DNA of 64,000 nt from Enterobacteriaceae bacterium RIT714 (GTDB taxonomy: Bacteria; Pseudomonadota; Gammaproteobacteria; Enterobacterales; Enterobacteriaceae), in contig WJYB01000008.1 in NCBI GenBank assembly GCA_009668015.1, forward strand, positions 62,001 to 126,000, given 5' to 3'. Shown piece after piece: positions 47,416 to 57,429 of the stretch. Made by a program: the position numbers and the translations under genes. Numbering within the stretch: the stretch's first letter is position 1; the number at the start of each line of letters is the position of its first letter. A model generated the notes under the pieces. It was given only the letters and a program-made list of their open reading frames with translations. It did no database searches and was not told the DNA's origin.

Positions 47416-49695
47416 ATGCTCAATCAAGAACTGGAACTCAGTTTAAATATGGCTTTCGCCAGAGCGCGTGAGCACCGACATGAGTTTATGACCGTCGAGC
47501 ACCTGCTACTCGCACTGCTCAGCAACCCATCTGCCCGCGAAGCGCTGGAAGCGTGTTCTGTGGATCTGGTGGCGCTGCGTCAGGAACTCGAAGCCTTCAT
47601 CGAACAAACCACACCGGTGCTGCCTGTCAGTGAAGAGGAGCGCGACACTCAGCCGACGCTCAGCTTCCAGCGCGTGCTGCAGCGTGCGGTGTTCCACGTC
47701 CAGTCCTCTGGCCGTAGCGAAGTGACCGGTGCAAACGTGCTGGTTGCCATCTTTAGCGAGCAGGAATCGCAAGCGGCGTACCTGCTGCGCAAACACGAAG
47801 TCAGCCGACTCGACGTGGTCAACTTTATCTCTCACGGAACGCGAAAAGACGAGCCTAACCAGGCCTCGGATTCCAGCAATCAGGCGAATAATAATGAAGA
47901 GCAAGCAGGCGGGGAGGATCGTATGGAAAACTTCACCACCAATCTTAACCAGCTTGCTCGCGTTGGCGGTATCGACCCGCTGATTGGTCGCGATAAAGAG
48001 CTGGAACGCGCGATTCAGGTGCTGTGTCGTCGTCGCAAAAACAACCCGCTGCTGGTGGGTGAGTCTGGCGTGGGTAAAACCGCGATCGCTGAAGGGCTGG
48101 CCTGGCGCATTGTGCAGGGCGACGTCCCTGAAGTGATGGCCGATTGCACCATCTATTCGCTGGACATTGGTTCTCTGCTGGCAGGCACCAAATACCGCGG
48201 TGATTTTGAAAAACGCTTTAAAGCGTTACTGAAACAGCTGGAGCAAGACACCAGCAGCATCCTGTTCATTGATGAAATTCATACCATCATTGGTGCAGGG
48301 GCCGCGTCTGGTGGCCAGGTGGATGCGGCTAATCTGATTAAGCCATTGCTTTCCAGTGGTAAAATCCGGGTAATGGGCTCTACCACCTATCAGGAGTTCA
48401 GTAACATTTTCGAGAAAGACCGTGCGTTAGCGCGTCGCTTCCAGAAAATTGATATTACTGAGCCGTCCGTCGAGGAAACAGTGCAGATCATCAACGGTCT
48501 GAAACCGAAGTACGAAGCGCACCACGATGTGCGTTACACCGCGAAAGCGGTGCGTGCTGCGGTGGAGCTTGCGGTGAAATACATCAACGACCGTCACCTG
48601 CCGGATAAAGCAATTGATGTGATCGACGAAGCGGGCGCGCGTGCGCGTTTGATGCCGGTCAGCAAGCGCAAGAAAACCGTCAACGTGGCGGATATTGAAT
48701 CCGTGGTGGCTCGCATCGCGCGTATCCCTGAGAAGAGCGTCTCTCAGAGCGACCGCGACACGCTGAAAAACCTTGGCGACCGCCTGAAAATGCTGGTATT
48801 TGGCCAGGATAAAGCCATTGAAGCATTAACCGAAGCTATCAAGATGGCCCGTGCCGGACTGGGGCATGATCATAAACCGGTGGGTTCTTTCCTGTTCGCT
48901 GGCCCGACCGGCGTGGGGAAAACCGAGGTCACTGTTCAGCTTTCCAAAGCGCTGGGTATTGAACTGCTGCGTTTCGATATGTCCGAGTATATGGAACGTC
49001 ACACCGTCAGTCGTTTGATTGGTGCGCCTCCGGGATATGTGGGCTTTGACCAGGGCGGTTTGCTCACGGATGCGGTGATCAAGCATCCTCACGCGGTATT
49101 GCTGCTCGATGAGATTGAGAAAGCGCATCCGGACGTCTTCAACATCCTGCTTCAGGTGATGGACAACGGGACGCTGACAGATAACAACGGGCGCAAAGCA
49201 GATTTCCGCAACGTGGTGCTGGTGATGACCACTAACGCCGGGGTTCGTGAGACGGAACGTAAATCGATCGGCCTGATCCATCAGGATAACAGCACCGATG
49301 CGATGGAAGAGATCAAAAAGATCTTTACCCCTGAATTCCGTAACCGTCTGGACAACATTATCTGGTTCGATCACTTGTCTACCGAGGTGATTCATCAGGT
49401 GGTGGATAAGTTTATCGTCGAATTGCAGGTTCAGTTGGATCAGAAAGGCGTGTCGCTGGAAGTGAGCCAGGAGGCCCGCAACTGGCTGGCTGAGAAAGGC
49501 TACGACCGTGCGATGGGCGCACGTCCGATGGCGCGAGCCATTCAGGACAACCTGAAAAAACCGCTGGCCAACGAGCTTCTGTTTGGCTCGCTGGTGGATG
49601 GCGGCCAGGTGACCGTCGCGCTGGATCAGGCCAAAGGCGAGCTGACGTATGATTTCCAGAGTGCTCAGAAGCATAAGCCCGAAGCGGCACACTAA
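47416..49695 (+). CDS. clpA: ClpAP protease ATPase subunit ClpA
   Basis: The 759-residue AAA+ unfoldase has an N-domain (residues 1-140, binds ClpS), an acidic Asn/Gln-rich linker, D1 with Walker [13 protein letters not shown] and Walker [10 protein letters not shown], and D2 with [12 protein letters not shown] and [11 protein letters not shown]. The ClpP-docking loop shows as the IGL motif (KSIGLIHQD). ATG 47416 follows a strong GGGGGAGG site and gives the family start MLNQELE. It delivers substrates to ClpP. Confidence 0.96.
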   Translation: MLNQELELSLNMAFARAREHRHEFMTVEHLLLALLSNPSAREALEACSVDLVALRQELEAFIEQTTPVLPVSEEERDTQPTLSFQRVLQRAVFHVQSSGRSEVTGANVLVAIFSEQESQAAYLLRKHEVSRLDVVNFISHGTRKDEPNQASDSSNQANNNEEQAGGEDRMENFTTNLNQLARVGGIDPLIGRDKELERAIQVLCRRRKNNPLLVGESGVGKTAIAEGLAWRIVQGDVPEVMADCTIYSLDIGSLLAGTKYRGDFEKRFKALLKQLEQDTSSILFIDEIHTIIGAGAASGGQVDAANLIKPLLSSGKIRVMGSTTYQEFSNIFEKDRALARRFQKIDITEPSVEETVQIINGLKPKYEAHHDVRYTAKAVRAAVELAVKYINDRHLPDKAIDVIDEAGARARLMPVSKRKKTVNVADIESVVARIARIPEKSVSQSDRDTLKNLGDRLKMLVFGQDKAIEALTEAIKMARAGLGHDHKPVGSFLFAGPTGVGKTEVTVQLSKALGIELLRFDMSEYMERHTVSRLIGAPPGYVGFDQGGLLTDAVIKHPHAVLLLDEIEKAHPDVFNILLQVMDNGTLTDNNGRKADFRNVVLVMTTNAGVRETERKSIGLIHQDNSTDAMEEIKKIFTPEFRNRLDNIIWFDHLSTEVIHQVVDKFIVELQVQLDQKGVSLEVSQEARNWLAEKGYDRAMGARPMARAIQDNLKKPLANELLFGSLVDGGQVTVALDQAKGELTYDFQSAQKHKPEAAH
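47923..49695 (+). CDS. clpA: Internal-start form of ClpA (ClpA65-like)
   Basis: Codon 170 is ATG, preceded by GGGGAGGATC, a strong ribosome site with proper spacing inside the linker. E. coli clpA is known to give a 65-kDa protein from internal Met169, which modulates the protease. The site is conserved here, giving a 590-residue product lacking the N-domain. Expression is inferred. Confidence 0.5.
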   Translation: MENFTTNLNQLARVGGIDPLIGRDKELERAIQVLCRRRKNNPLLVGESGVGKTAIAEGLAWRIVQGDVPEVMADCTIYSLDIGSLLAGTKYRGDFEKRFKALLKQLEQDTSSILFIDEIHTIIGAGAASGGQVDAANLIKPLLSSGKIRVMGSTTYQEFSNIFEKDRALARRFQKIDITEPSVEETVQIINGLKPKYEAHHDVRYTAKAVRAAVELAVKYINDRHLPDKAIDVIDEAGARARLMPVSKRKKTVNVADIESVVARIARIPEKSVSQSDRDTLKNLGDRLKMLVFGQDKAIEALTEAIKMARAGLGHDHKPVGSFLFAGPTGVGKTEVTVQLSKALGIELLRFDMSEYMERHTVSRLIGAPPGYVGFDQGGLLTDAVIKHPHAVLLLDEIEKAHPDVFNILLQVMDNGTLTDNNGRKADFRNVVLVMTTNAGVRETERKSIGLIHQDNSTDAMEEIKKIFTPEFRNRLDNIIWFDHLSTEVIHQVVDKFIVELQVQLDQKGVSLEVSQEARNWLAEKGYDRAMGARPMARAIQDNLKKPLANELLFGSLVDGGQVTVALDQAKGELTYDFQSAQKHKPEAAH

Positions 49696-49714
49696 GATTG
49701 ATATTTGTTAATGG

Positions 49715-49740
49715 AAACCGGGCGAAAGCCCGGTTTTTTT
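49715..49740 (+). terminator. Rho-independent terminator of clpSA
   Basis: AAACCGGGC-gaaa-GCCCGGTTT with a GNRA-type tetraloop is followed by a run of T. It begins 19 bases after the clpA stop. Confidence 0.93.
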
Positions 49741-49791
49741 ATCCCTGTCGTTTATCCCTCTTGCTGAAATTTTGCGAGGCGTTATCCAGAA

Positions 49792-49824
49792 TTGAGAAAA
49801 ATAAAATACTGTATATAAATACAG
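49792..49824 (+). promoter_or_regulatory. LexA-controlled promoter of the orphan gene
   Basis: CTGTATATAAATACAG (49809-49824) differs from the ideal LexA box CTGTATATATATACAG at a single base and lies in an extended palindrome (TACTG...CAGTTA). A TTGAGA -35 (49792-49797) and a TATAAA -10 (49814-49819) with 16-base spacing place the box over the -10 element, the classic layout for LexA repression. The start codon of the downstream gene is 71 bases further. Confidence 0.85.
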
Positions 49825-49895
49825 TTATAAAATTGAGGTGTATCCAAAATCAGATGTCAGGATTGGCGTCCTGCAATGTGTGAAGGAATTACCCA

Positions 49896-50348
49896 ATGAA
49901 TCCAGAAACCAGTATTAATCCGCTCTACAGCGAACTGAGCCACGATACTCTCGATCTTGCAATGCTTGCCAAACGCTGCAATCTGCTGACCGAAATCCTT
50001 GTCGACTGCAATTCCCTGCCACAAATTCAGCCTGTTTGCCGCTGTCTTGACGCCTATCTTGATGTTGTAAAACAAGCGCTGGTTGAGTCGATGAGCGATT
50101 TTTACGTCGTTGAAATGGATGAAGAGCCGGAAAAACCGAAAAAAAGAGAAGGGTTGCTGAAAGAGACGGAAACGAAATGCGATTACTGCCGAGCGTTAAG
50201 CCACGTTTTGCTGGTTTCTCACTTTGATCGCGAAATGCTCCCGTATCTGACGGGCCTGCTTCACGATATAACCCATGACATGGCGGGCGATTTAGTTGTA
50301 CCTCCGCCACAGCAGGTTGTAATACATTTACCGGCTCAGCCCAATTAA
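49896..50348 (+). CDS. LexA-controlled protein of unknown function
   Basis: The 150-residue product was not recognised. It is mostly helical and acidic, with a charged central segment (DEEPEKPKKREG). It has six Cys (28, 38, 48, 50, 95, 98), including Cys-x-Cys and Cys-x2-Cys pairs, and His123-x3-His127, which together could bind a metal. No signal peptide or membrane segment is seen. GAAGGA lies eight bases before the ATG. It stands alone between two terminators with a LexA box in its promoter, so it should be SOS-induced. In K-12 this interval holds the serW tRNA gene and no such protein. Origin by transfer at the tRNA site is inference. Confidence 0.82.
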   Translation: MNPETSINPLYSELSHDTLDLAMLAKRCNLLTEILVDCNSLPQIQPVCRCLDAYLDVVKQALVESMSDFYVVEMDEEPEKPKKREGLLKETETKCDYCRALSHVLLVSHFDREMLPYLTGLLHDITHDMAGDLVVPPPQQVVIHLPAQPN

Positions 50349-50359
50349 TCGCGGGAAAT

Positions 50360-50390
50360 AAAAAAGGCCGGGGATTTTCCCGACCTTTTT
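50360..50390. terminator. Bidirectional terminator between orphan gene and infA
   Basis: AAAAAGGCCGGG pairs with CCCGACCTTTTT around a GATTTT loop with one mismatch, and has T runs on both strands. It lies 12 bases after the orphan gene and 33 bases beyond the infA stop. Confidence 0.85.
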
Positions 50391-50422
50391 ATATATCTCT
50401 ATGCCATTAGAGGCGAATACAA

Positions 50423-50641
<219 letters not shown>

Positions 50642-50929
50642 CTAATCCTCTGGGGTATCACTACCAAGTTTTGAACCGGCAAGATAATGCCGAAATTCAT
50701 CAATTAAGTAAAGAATTGTGCGTTTAAAACGCAACAAAACAGTTTCGGCGTATTGCCCAGTCGTCACGGTATAACCGTACGAGAAGCGCATTCGTAAAGG
50801 GGTGGCGACAGGATAAACGCAAGGACGTTATCTGATGCGAAGGATTCCCAAACGGCGGCGGGGCAACAGGCAGAACCTACTCTGCGGCACCAATTATAAC
50901 ACTCCTGATCCAAAATGGGCGGAAAACAT

Positions 50930-51634
50930 TTATGCCTGGGACATAAAGAGTGTCCTGGGGACCCAAAAGTTCTGAGGGAGCTTCTGTAAACGGAGTGTAT
51001 CCAGCTCTTCGAGATAATGACGACGTGAGATCTCTACGGCTCCCAGCGATGCGGTGTGCTCGTTGAGCACCTGGCAATCCAGCAGTTGACCACCGCGAAG
51101 GGCAAACTCCTGGCAAAATACCAGCAACGCCGTTTTGGATGCGTTAATCGCGCGGCTGAACATCGACTCACCGCAAAATAACGTCCCTTGCGCCACGCCA
51201 TACATTCCGCCCACCAGTTCGTCTTTTTCCCACACCTCGATGGAGTGTGCGTGGCCCAGTTCATGTAAGCGATGGTATGCGTCGATAATATTGTGCGTGA
51301 TCCAGGTGCCCTCATGACGATCGCTGGCGCAGCCGTCGATCACCTGGCCAAAAGCATGATTGAGTGTGACGCGATAAGGGGATTTGGCGTGAAAGCGCTT
51401 CATGCTCCGGCTGAGATGAAACTGCGCGGGTAAAAGGACCGCGCGCGGGTCGGGCGACCACCACAGGATCGGGTCTCCGGGCGAAAACCACGGGAAAATT
51501 CCGCGTTGATACGCCATCAGCAGCCGCGCCGGGCTTAAATCACCGCCAAGCGCCAGCAGCCCATTGGGTTCACGCAGCGCTCCCTCTGGCGAAGGGAACG
51601 CAATATTATGACGAGAAAGCTGGACCAGGCGCAT
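50930..51634 (-). CDS. aat: Leucyl/phenylalanyl-tRNA-protein transferase Aat
   Basis: The 234-residue product equals E. coli Aat ([72 protein letters not shown]). It attaches Leu or Phe to proteins with N-terminal Arg or Lys, creating the degradation signals read by ClpS-ClpAP, whose genes are 2 kb away. The start at 51634 fits the family; a longer in-frame start exists 39 bases upstream. Confidence 0.95.
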   Translation of the reverse strand: MRLVQLSRHNIAFPSPEGALREPNGLLALGGDLSPARLLMAYQRGIFPWFSPGDPILWWSPDPRAVLLPAQFHLSRSMKRFHAKSPYRVTLNHAFGQVIDGCASDRHEGTWITHNIIDAYHRLHELGHAHSIEVWEKDELVGGMYGVAQGTLFCGESMFSRAINASKTALLVFCQEFALRGGQLLDCQVLNEHTASLGAVEISRRHYLEELDTLRLQKLPQNFWVPRTLFMSQA

Positions 51635-51680
51635 GACTGCAAAACTCCAATACGCGAGTAGGGAACGGTTCAAATATAGT

Positions 51681-53402
51681 CTACAGACGTTGTTTAAACT
51701 GGTAATAACGACCCTGTTTCGCTAACAGCTCTGCGTGACTACCTTGCTCAATAATCTGCCCGTTGTCCATCACAATTATTTGGTCAAAATTCGCCAGTCC
51801 GCGCAGGCGATGAGTCACCATCAGCACGGTTTTGTTTTTCATGACATCGGCCAGTAAATCAAGGATTTGACTCTCCGTTGTTGCATCCAGCCCTTCGGTA
51901 GGTTCATCGAGCAACATCAGCGGCGCATCATGCAGCAACGCGCGAGCCACGGCCAGGCGACGTAACTCTCCGCCCGACAGTTGACGGCCCCCTTCACCCA
52001 GCCAGCCATTTAATCCGTCATCTTCAAGCAGTTTGTGCAGCCCAACCTGCTCCAGCACGGCGCGCAAATGTTCGTCCGCGGCACCAGGCGATGCCAGCAG
52101 CAGGTTATCGCGCAGAGTGGCGCTAAACAGATGCACGCGCTGCGGTACGACGCTCATCGACTGGCGTAGCGCCTGCTCGCTAAAATCGGTGAGAGGGGTG
52201 TCGTTGAACAGGATCTGACCCTCCCGAGGGTCCCAGGCACGGGTAAGTAATTGCAACAGCGTAGACTTACCGCAGCCGGTTTTCCCCAGAATAGCGACAC
52301 GCGCACCTGCCGGAATCGTCAGGTTGAGGCCGTCCAGGGCATTCTGTGCTTGCCCGTCATAGGCAAACGTCACGTCGTGCAGTTGCAGGGCAATATTCGC
52401 AGGTGAGATCTGTTCCTGCGCCGTAAACTGCACTTCGGGTTGCTGCTCGGTGATCTGCGTAATGCGCACGGCAGAGGCAATCACCTGACCTAAATGCTGG
52501 AATGCTCCCGTCACCGGGGCAAGCGCTTCGAATGCAGCCAGAGCGCAAAAGACAAACAGGGCAATCAGCGCACCGGGTTGGGTATGGCCTCCGACGCCGC
52601 CGGAAGCCATCCACAGCATGACGATGACCGCGATCCCGCCAATGAGCATCATCAGGGCCTGAGATAACGCCGTCAGTTCGGACTGTCTGCGCTGTGCCTC
52701 GTGCCAGCTGAATTCAGTGCTTTCCATCCGGGTGCGGTAGCGTTGGCTGGCGCCATAAATAGTCAGCTCCGCCTGGCCCTGTAACCAGGAGGTTAATTGC
52801 TGACGATACTCACCGCGTAAACGGGTCAGATTCTCGCCGGTTGATTTTCCGGCGCGATAGAACAGCGGTGGCAAGAAGAGAAGGGTGCACAGCATAATAC
52901 CCCCGAGCGTGAGAGCAATCGGCACATCGAGGACGCAAAGCCCCAGCGTGACAGTGACGATCACGACGAACGCCCCTACCAGGGGAGAAATAACGCGCAG
53001 ATACAGGTGATCCAGCGTATCGACGTCAGCCACCACGCGGTTTAGCAACTCGCCCTGACGAAAACGTGCCAGCCCGGCAGGGGAGAGCGGTAGCAGCTTG
53101 CTGAACGTGAAAATTCGCAGATGTTGCAATACACGGAAAGTGGCGTCGTGACTGACCAGTCGTTCAAAATACCGACCGGCTGTACGTGTAATCGCGGTGC
53201 CGCGAACGCCGGCGGCGGGCAGCATGTAGTTAAAACTATAGAGCCCGGCAAAACCTGCCACCGCAGAAGCTGACAGGAACCAGCCGGAAAGTGTCAGCAG
53301 GCCAATGCTCGCCAGAAGGGTGACAATCGCCAGCACAATGCCCAGGGTCAGCATCCATTTGTGGCGTTTATAAAGCGCCAGATACGGCAGTAAGGCACGC
53401 AT
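51681..53402 (-). CDS. cydC: Glutathione/L-cysteine exporter ABC subunit CydC
   Basis: The 573-residue protein has six N-terminal membrane helices and an ABC domain (Walker [13 protein letters not shown]; signature [16 protein letters not shown]; Walker [13 protein letters not shown]). CydC and CydD form a heterodimer that exports cysteine and glutathione to the periplasm and binds haem; it is required for cytochrome bd assembly. It shares the TAATG junction with cydD (one-base overlap) and ends 46 bases before aat. Confidence 0.96.
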   Translation of the reverse strand: MRALLPYLALYKRHKWMLTLGIVLAIVTLLASIGLLTLSGWFLSASAVAGFAGLYSFNYMLPAAGVRGTAITRTAGRYFERLVSHDATFRVLQHLRIFTFSKLLPLSPAGLARFRQGELLNRVVADVDTLDHLYLRVISPLVGAFVVIVTVTLGLCVLDVPIALTLGGIMLCTLLFLPPLFYRAGKSTGENLTRLRGEYRQQLTSWLQGQAELTIYGASQRYRTRMESTEFSWHEAQRRQSELTALSQALMMLIGGIAVIVMLWMASGGVGGHTQPGALIALFVFCALAAFEALAPVTGAFQHLGQVIASAVRITQITEQQPEVQFTAQEQISPANIALQLHDVTFAYDGQAQNALDGLNLTIPAGARVAILGKTGCGKSTLLQLLTRAWDPREGQILFNDTPLTDFSEQALRQSMSVVPQRVHLFSATLRDNLLLASPGAADEHLRAVLEQVGLHKLLEDDGLNGWLGEGGRQLSGGELRRLAVARALLHDAPLMLLDEPTEGLDATTESQILDLLADVMKNKTVLMVTHRLRGLANFDQIIVMDNGQIIEQGSHAELLAKQGRYYQFKQRL

Positions 53403-55168
53403 TAAATATCCTCCTGACGATTTGCCAGCAGAGCGGCAAACGCCCCCTGCGCGGCGGCGAGCGTCGCGTAATCGCCTTGCTCAACAATACGCCCGTTGTC
53501 CATTACCCAGATCTGATCCCAGTCGGCGATCCCTTCCAACTGATGAGTCACCATCAGGGTGGTCTGCTGCCGCGAGGCATCATTCAGGGCCTGCATCACG
53601 CGCTGTTCACTATGCGCGTCAAGGCTGGCAGCGGGTTCGTCCAGTAACATCAGTTGACTCGGATTAAGCAAGGCTCGCGCGACGGCGATGCGCTGTGCTT
53701 GCCCAACGGAAAGCCCCGCGCCCTGATCGCCCACCACCGTGTCCACACCATTCGGTAGCAGCGGCAGGAATTCGCTAACCCAGGCGCGATCGAGCACCGA
53801 TTGCAGTTCGGATTCATGCGCATCCGGACGCGCCAACAATACGTTTTCACGCAGCGTCGAGGCTGGGAGCTGCGGGTTTTGCCCCACCCAACTTAGCTGT
53901 TTGCGCCAGGCGTCGGGCTCCAGTAAACGCAATTCCGTTCGGTTAATTTCTAAGGAGCCGGTGTAGGCCATAAACCCGGACAGCGCGTTCAGCAGGGAGC
54001 TTTTTCCCGAACCGCTGGTGCCGACTAATACCACTCGCTGGCCTGCAGAAAGTGTGAAGTTGAGCGGTCCGGTCAGCACTTTGCCTTCTGGCGATAGAAT
54101 CGAAAAGTCTTTTGCTACAATCGTAACCGGCTCTTTGCTGTTGAGTGTCACCTCACCACGCTCAGGGTGGGCCAGAGGCGTTTCCAGGAACGTTTTCAGG
54201 CTATCGGCTGCGCCAACGGCCTGAGCTTTTGCGTGATAAAACGTGCCCAAATCACGTAGCGGCTGGAAAAATTCCGGTGCGAGAATCAGCGCCAGAAAAC
54301 CAGCTGACAGCGTGACCGCCGTGCCATAGTGACCAAAATCGAGTGCGCCGAGATATGAGAAACCAAAGTAAACGGCGACAAGGGCGATGGATAGCGAGGT
54401 AAAGAATTCCAGCACGCCAGATGAGAGAAACGCCAGGCGCAACACTTCCATGGTCCGCTGACGAAAATCCTGAGACGCCTGACGAATGTTTTCGATTTCG
54501 GCTTCGCCACGCCCAAAGACGCGCAACGTTTCCATTCCACGAAGACGGTCAAGAAAGTGTCCACTCAGACGCCCAAGGGCAAGGAAGTTACGACGGTTGG
54601 CATCCGCCGCTCCCATTCCCACCATCGCCATAAACATTGGAATCAGTGGCGCGGTTCCCAATAAAATCAGGGCCGCCACCCAGTTGGACGGGAAAATCGC
54701 GAGCACAATGAGCAGCGGAACGAAGACCGCCAGCGCCATCTGAGGCAGATAACGGGCATAGTAATCATGCATGTCGTCGATTTGTTCAAGGATAAGCGTT
54801 GCCCAGCTTCCGGCGGGTTTTCCCTGAATCCAGGCCGGCCCGGCTTCCTGAAGCCTGTCCAGTACCTGACGGCGGATTTCATAGCGTATATGCTGGCCGG
54901 CGTGAAAACCTACGCGTTCACGGAGCCAGACAACCCATGCGCGAAGGATGAAGACCAACGCCAGCACGATAAACGGCATAATCAACGCCTCGCGCGGGAT
55001 GTTCTCCATAATCATATGGTTAAGAATGCGGGCCAGCAGCCATGCCTGGGCAACAATCAACAAACCGCTGATAAATCCCAACAGACGGGAAATATTCAGC
55101 CAGCGGCGCGAAAGAACGCTTTGCTGTTTCAGCCAGCGAGTTAACTCTTGTTGACGGGTTTTTTCCAT
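53402..55168 (-). CDS. cydD: Glutathione/L-cysteine exporter ABC subunit CydD
   Basis: The 588-residue product equals E. coli CydD. It has a six-helix exporter domain and an ABC domain (Walker A GTSGSGKSSLLNAL; signature LSVGQAQRIAVARALL, with the Val variant typical of CydD; Walker B LMLLDEPAASLDAHS). The start at 55168 (MEKTRQQELTRWLKQQSV) fits the family; the frame stays open 42 bases upstream. It partners CydC, and the two are transcribed together after trxB. Confidence 0.96.
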   Translation of the reverse strand: MEKTRQQELTRWLKQQSVLSRRWLNISRLLGFISGLLIVAQAWLLARILNHMIMENIPREALIMPFIVLALVFILRAWVVWLRERVGFHAGQHIRYEIRRQVLDRLQEAGPAWIQGKPAGSWATLILEQIDDMHDYYARYLPQMALAVFVPLLIVLAIFPSNWVAALILLGTAPLIPMFMAMVGMGAADANRRNFLALGRLSGHFLDRLRGMETLRVFGRGEAEIENIRQASQDFRQRTMEVLRLAFLSSGVLEFFTSLSIALVAVYFGFSYLGALDFGHYGTAVTLSAGFLALILAPEFFQPLRDLGTFYHAKAQAVGAADSLKTFLETPLAHPERGEVTLNSKEPVTIVAKDFSILSPEGKVLTGPLNFTLSAGQRVVLVGTSGSGKSSLLNALSGFMAYTGSLEINRTELRLLEPDAWRKQLSWVGQNPQLPASTLRENVLLARPDAHESELQSVLDRAWVSEFLPLLPNGVDTVVGDQGAGLSVGQAQRIAVARALLNPSQLMLLDEPAASLDAHSEQRVMQALNDASRQQTTLMVTHQLEGIADWDQIWVMDNGRIVEQGDYATLAAAQGAFAALLANRQEDI

Positions 55169-55226
55169 TGCTTGCTTTGCAGGTGAGTTATTAGAAATTC
55201 GGCACCGCAATGGTACATGCCAGGCA

Positions 55227-55257
55227 AAATAAAGGCGACCTGTCGTCGCCTTTATTT
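55227..55257 (-). terminator. Terminator of trxB
   Basis: AAATAAAGGCGAC pairs with GTCGCCTTTATTT around CTGTC. On the minus strand it follows the trxB stop by about 25 bases and ends in a T-rich tract. It separates trxB from cydDC. Confidence 0.8.
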
Positions 55258-55281
55258 ACGTTTGTTACTGACTTGTAAAGA

Positions 55282-56800
<1,519 letters not shown>

Positions 56801-57295
56801 ATGGTAGATAGCAAGAAGCGCCCTGGCAAAGATCTCGACCGTATCGATCGTAACATTCTGAATGAATTGCAAAAGGATGGGCGTATTTCCAACGTCGAGC
56901 TTTCAAAACGTGTGGGACTTTCACCGACGCCGTGCCTTGAGCGTGTGCGTCGACTGGAAAGACAGGGTTTTATTCAGGGCTATACGGCTCTGTTAAATCC
57001 GCATTATCTGGATGCCTCACTTCTGGTTTTTGTTGAGATTACTCTGAATCGTGGCGCGCCGGATGTGTTTGAACAATTCAATACCGCGGTACAAAAACTT
57101 GAAGAAATTCAAGAGTGTCATCTGGTTTCTGGCGATTTCGACTACCTGTTGAAAACCCGCGTGCCAGATATGTCAGCCTATCGTAAATTGCTGGGTGAAA
57201 CCCTGTTGCGACTGCCTGGCGTGAATGACACCCGTACCTACGTGGTCATGGAAGAGGTCAAACAGAGCAATCGTCTGGTTATTAAGACGCGCTAA
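56801..57295 (+). CDS. lrp: Leucine-responsive regulatory protein Lrp
   Basis: The 164-residue regulator appears identical or nearly so to E. coli Lrp. It has an N-terminal helix-turn-helix (ISNVELSKRVGLSPTPCLERVRRLE) and a C-terminal AsnC/RAM domain (VFVEITLNRG, CHLVSGDFDYLLKTRVPDM). It forms octamers and hexadecamers and controls amino-acid metabolism, pili and transport genes. The start is ATG 56801; longer in-frame starts have no family support. Confidence 0.97.
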   Translation: MVDSKKRPGKDLDRIDRNILNELQKDGRISNVELSKRVGLSPTPCLERVRRLERQGFIQGYTALLNPHYLDASLLVFVEITLNRGAPDVFEQFNTAVQKLEEIQECHLVSGDFDYLLKTRVPDMSAYRKLLGETLLRLPGVNDTRTYVVMEEVKQSNRLVIKTR

Positions 57296-57335
57296 TACGG
57301 AACAGGTGCAAAATCAGTGTAATTTGATTACACTC

Positions 57336-57351
57336 CTGTTAATCCATACAG
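57336..57351 (+). promoter_or_regulatory. LexA box of ftsK (dinH)
   Basis: CTGTTAATCCATACAG fits CTG-N10-CAG and lies 79 bases before the ftsK start, between lrp and ftsK. E. coli ftsK has a DNA-damage-inducible promoter (dinH) in the same place. Confidence 0.8.
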
Positions 57352-57380
57352 CAACAGTGCCGGGTATCCCGGCGCTGTTG
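57352..57380 (+). terminator. Hairpin after lrp
   Basis: CAACAGTGCCGGG pairs with CCCGGCGCTGTTG around TAT with one mismatch, followed by TCCGTTTT. It can end lrp transcripts in the lrp-ftsK gap and lies directly next to the LexA box. Confidence 0.65.
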
Positions 57381-57429
57381 TCCGTTTTAGCAAACAGGCA
57401 GGAAATGCCTGGTACCTGGAGAGCCTTTT

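Noticed and set aside
50642..50929. Possible displaced tRNA-Ser between infA and aat
   Set aside because: No acceptor stem, T-loop (GGTTCGAATCC-type) or CCA-adjacent structure is visible on either strand.
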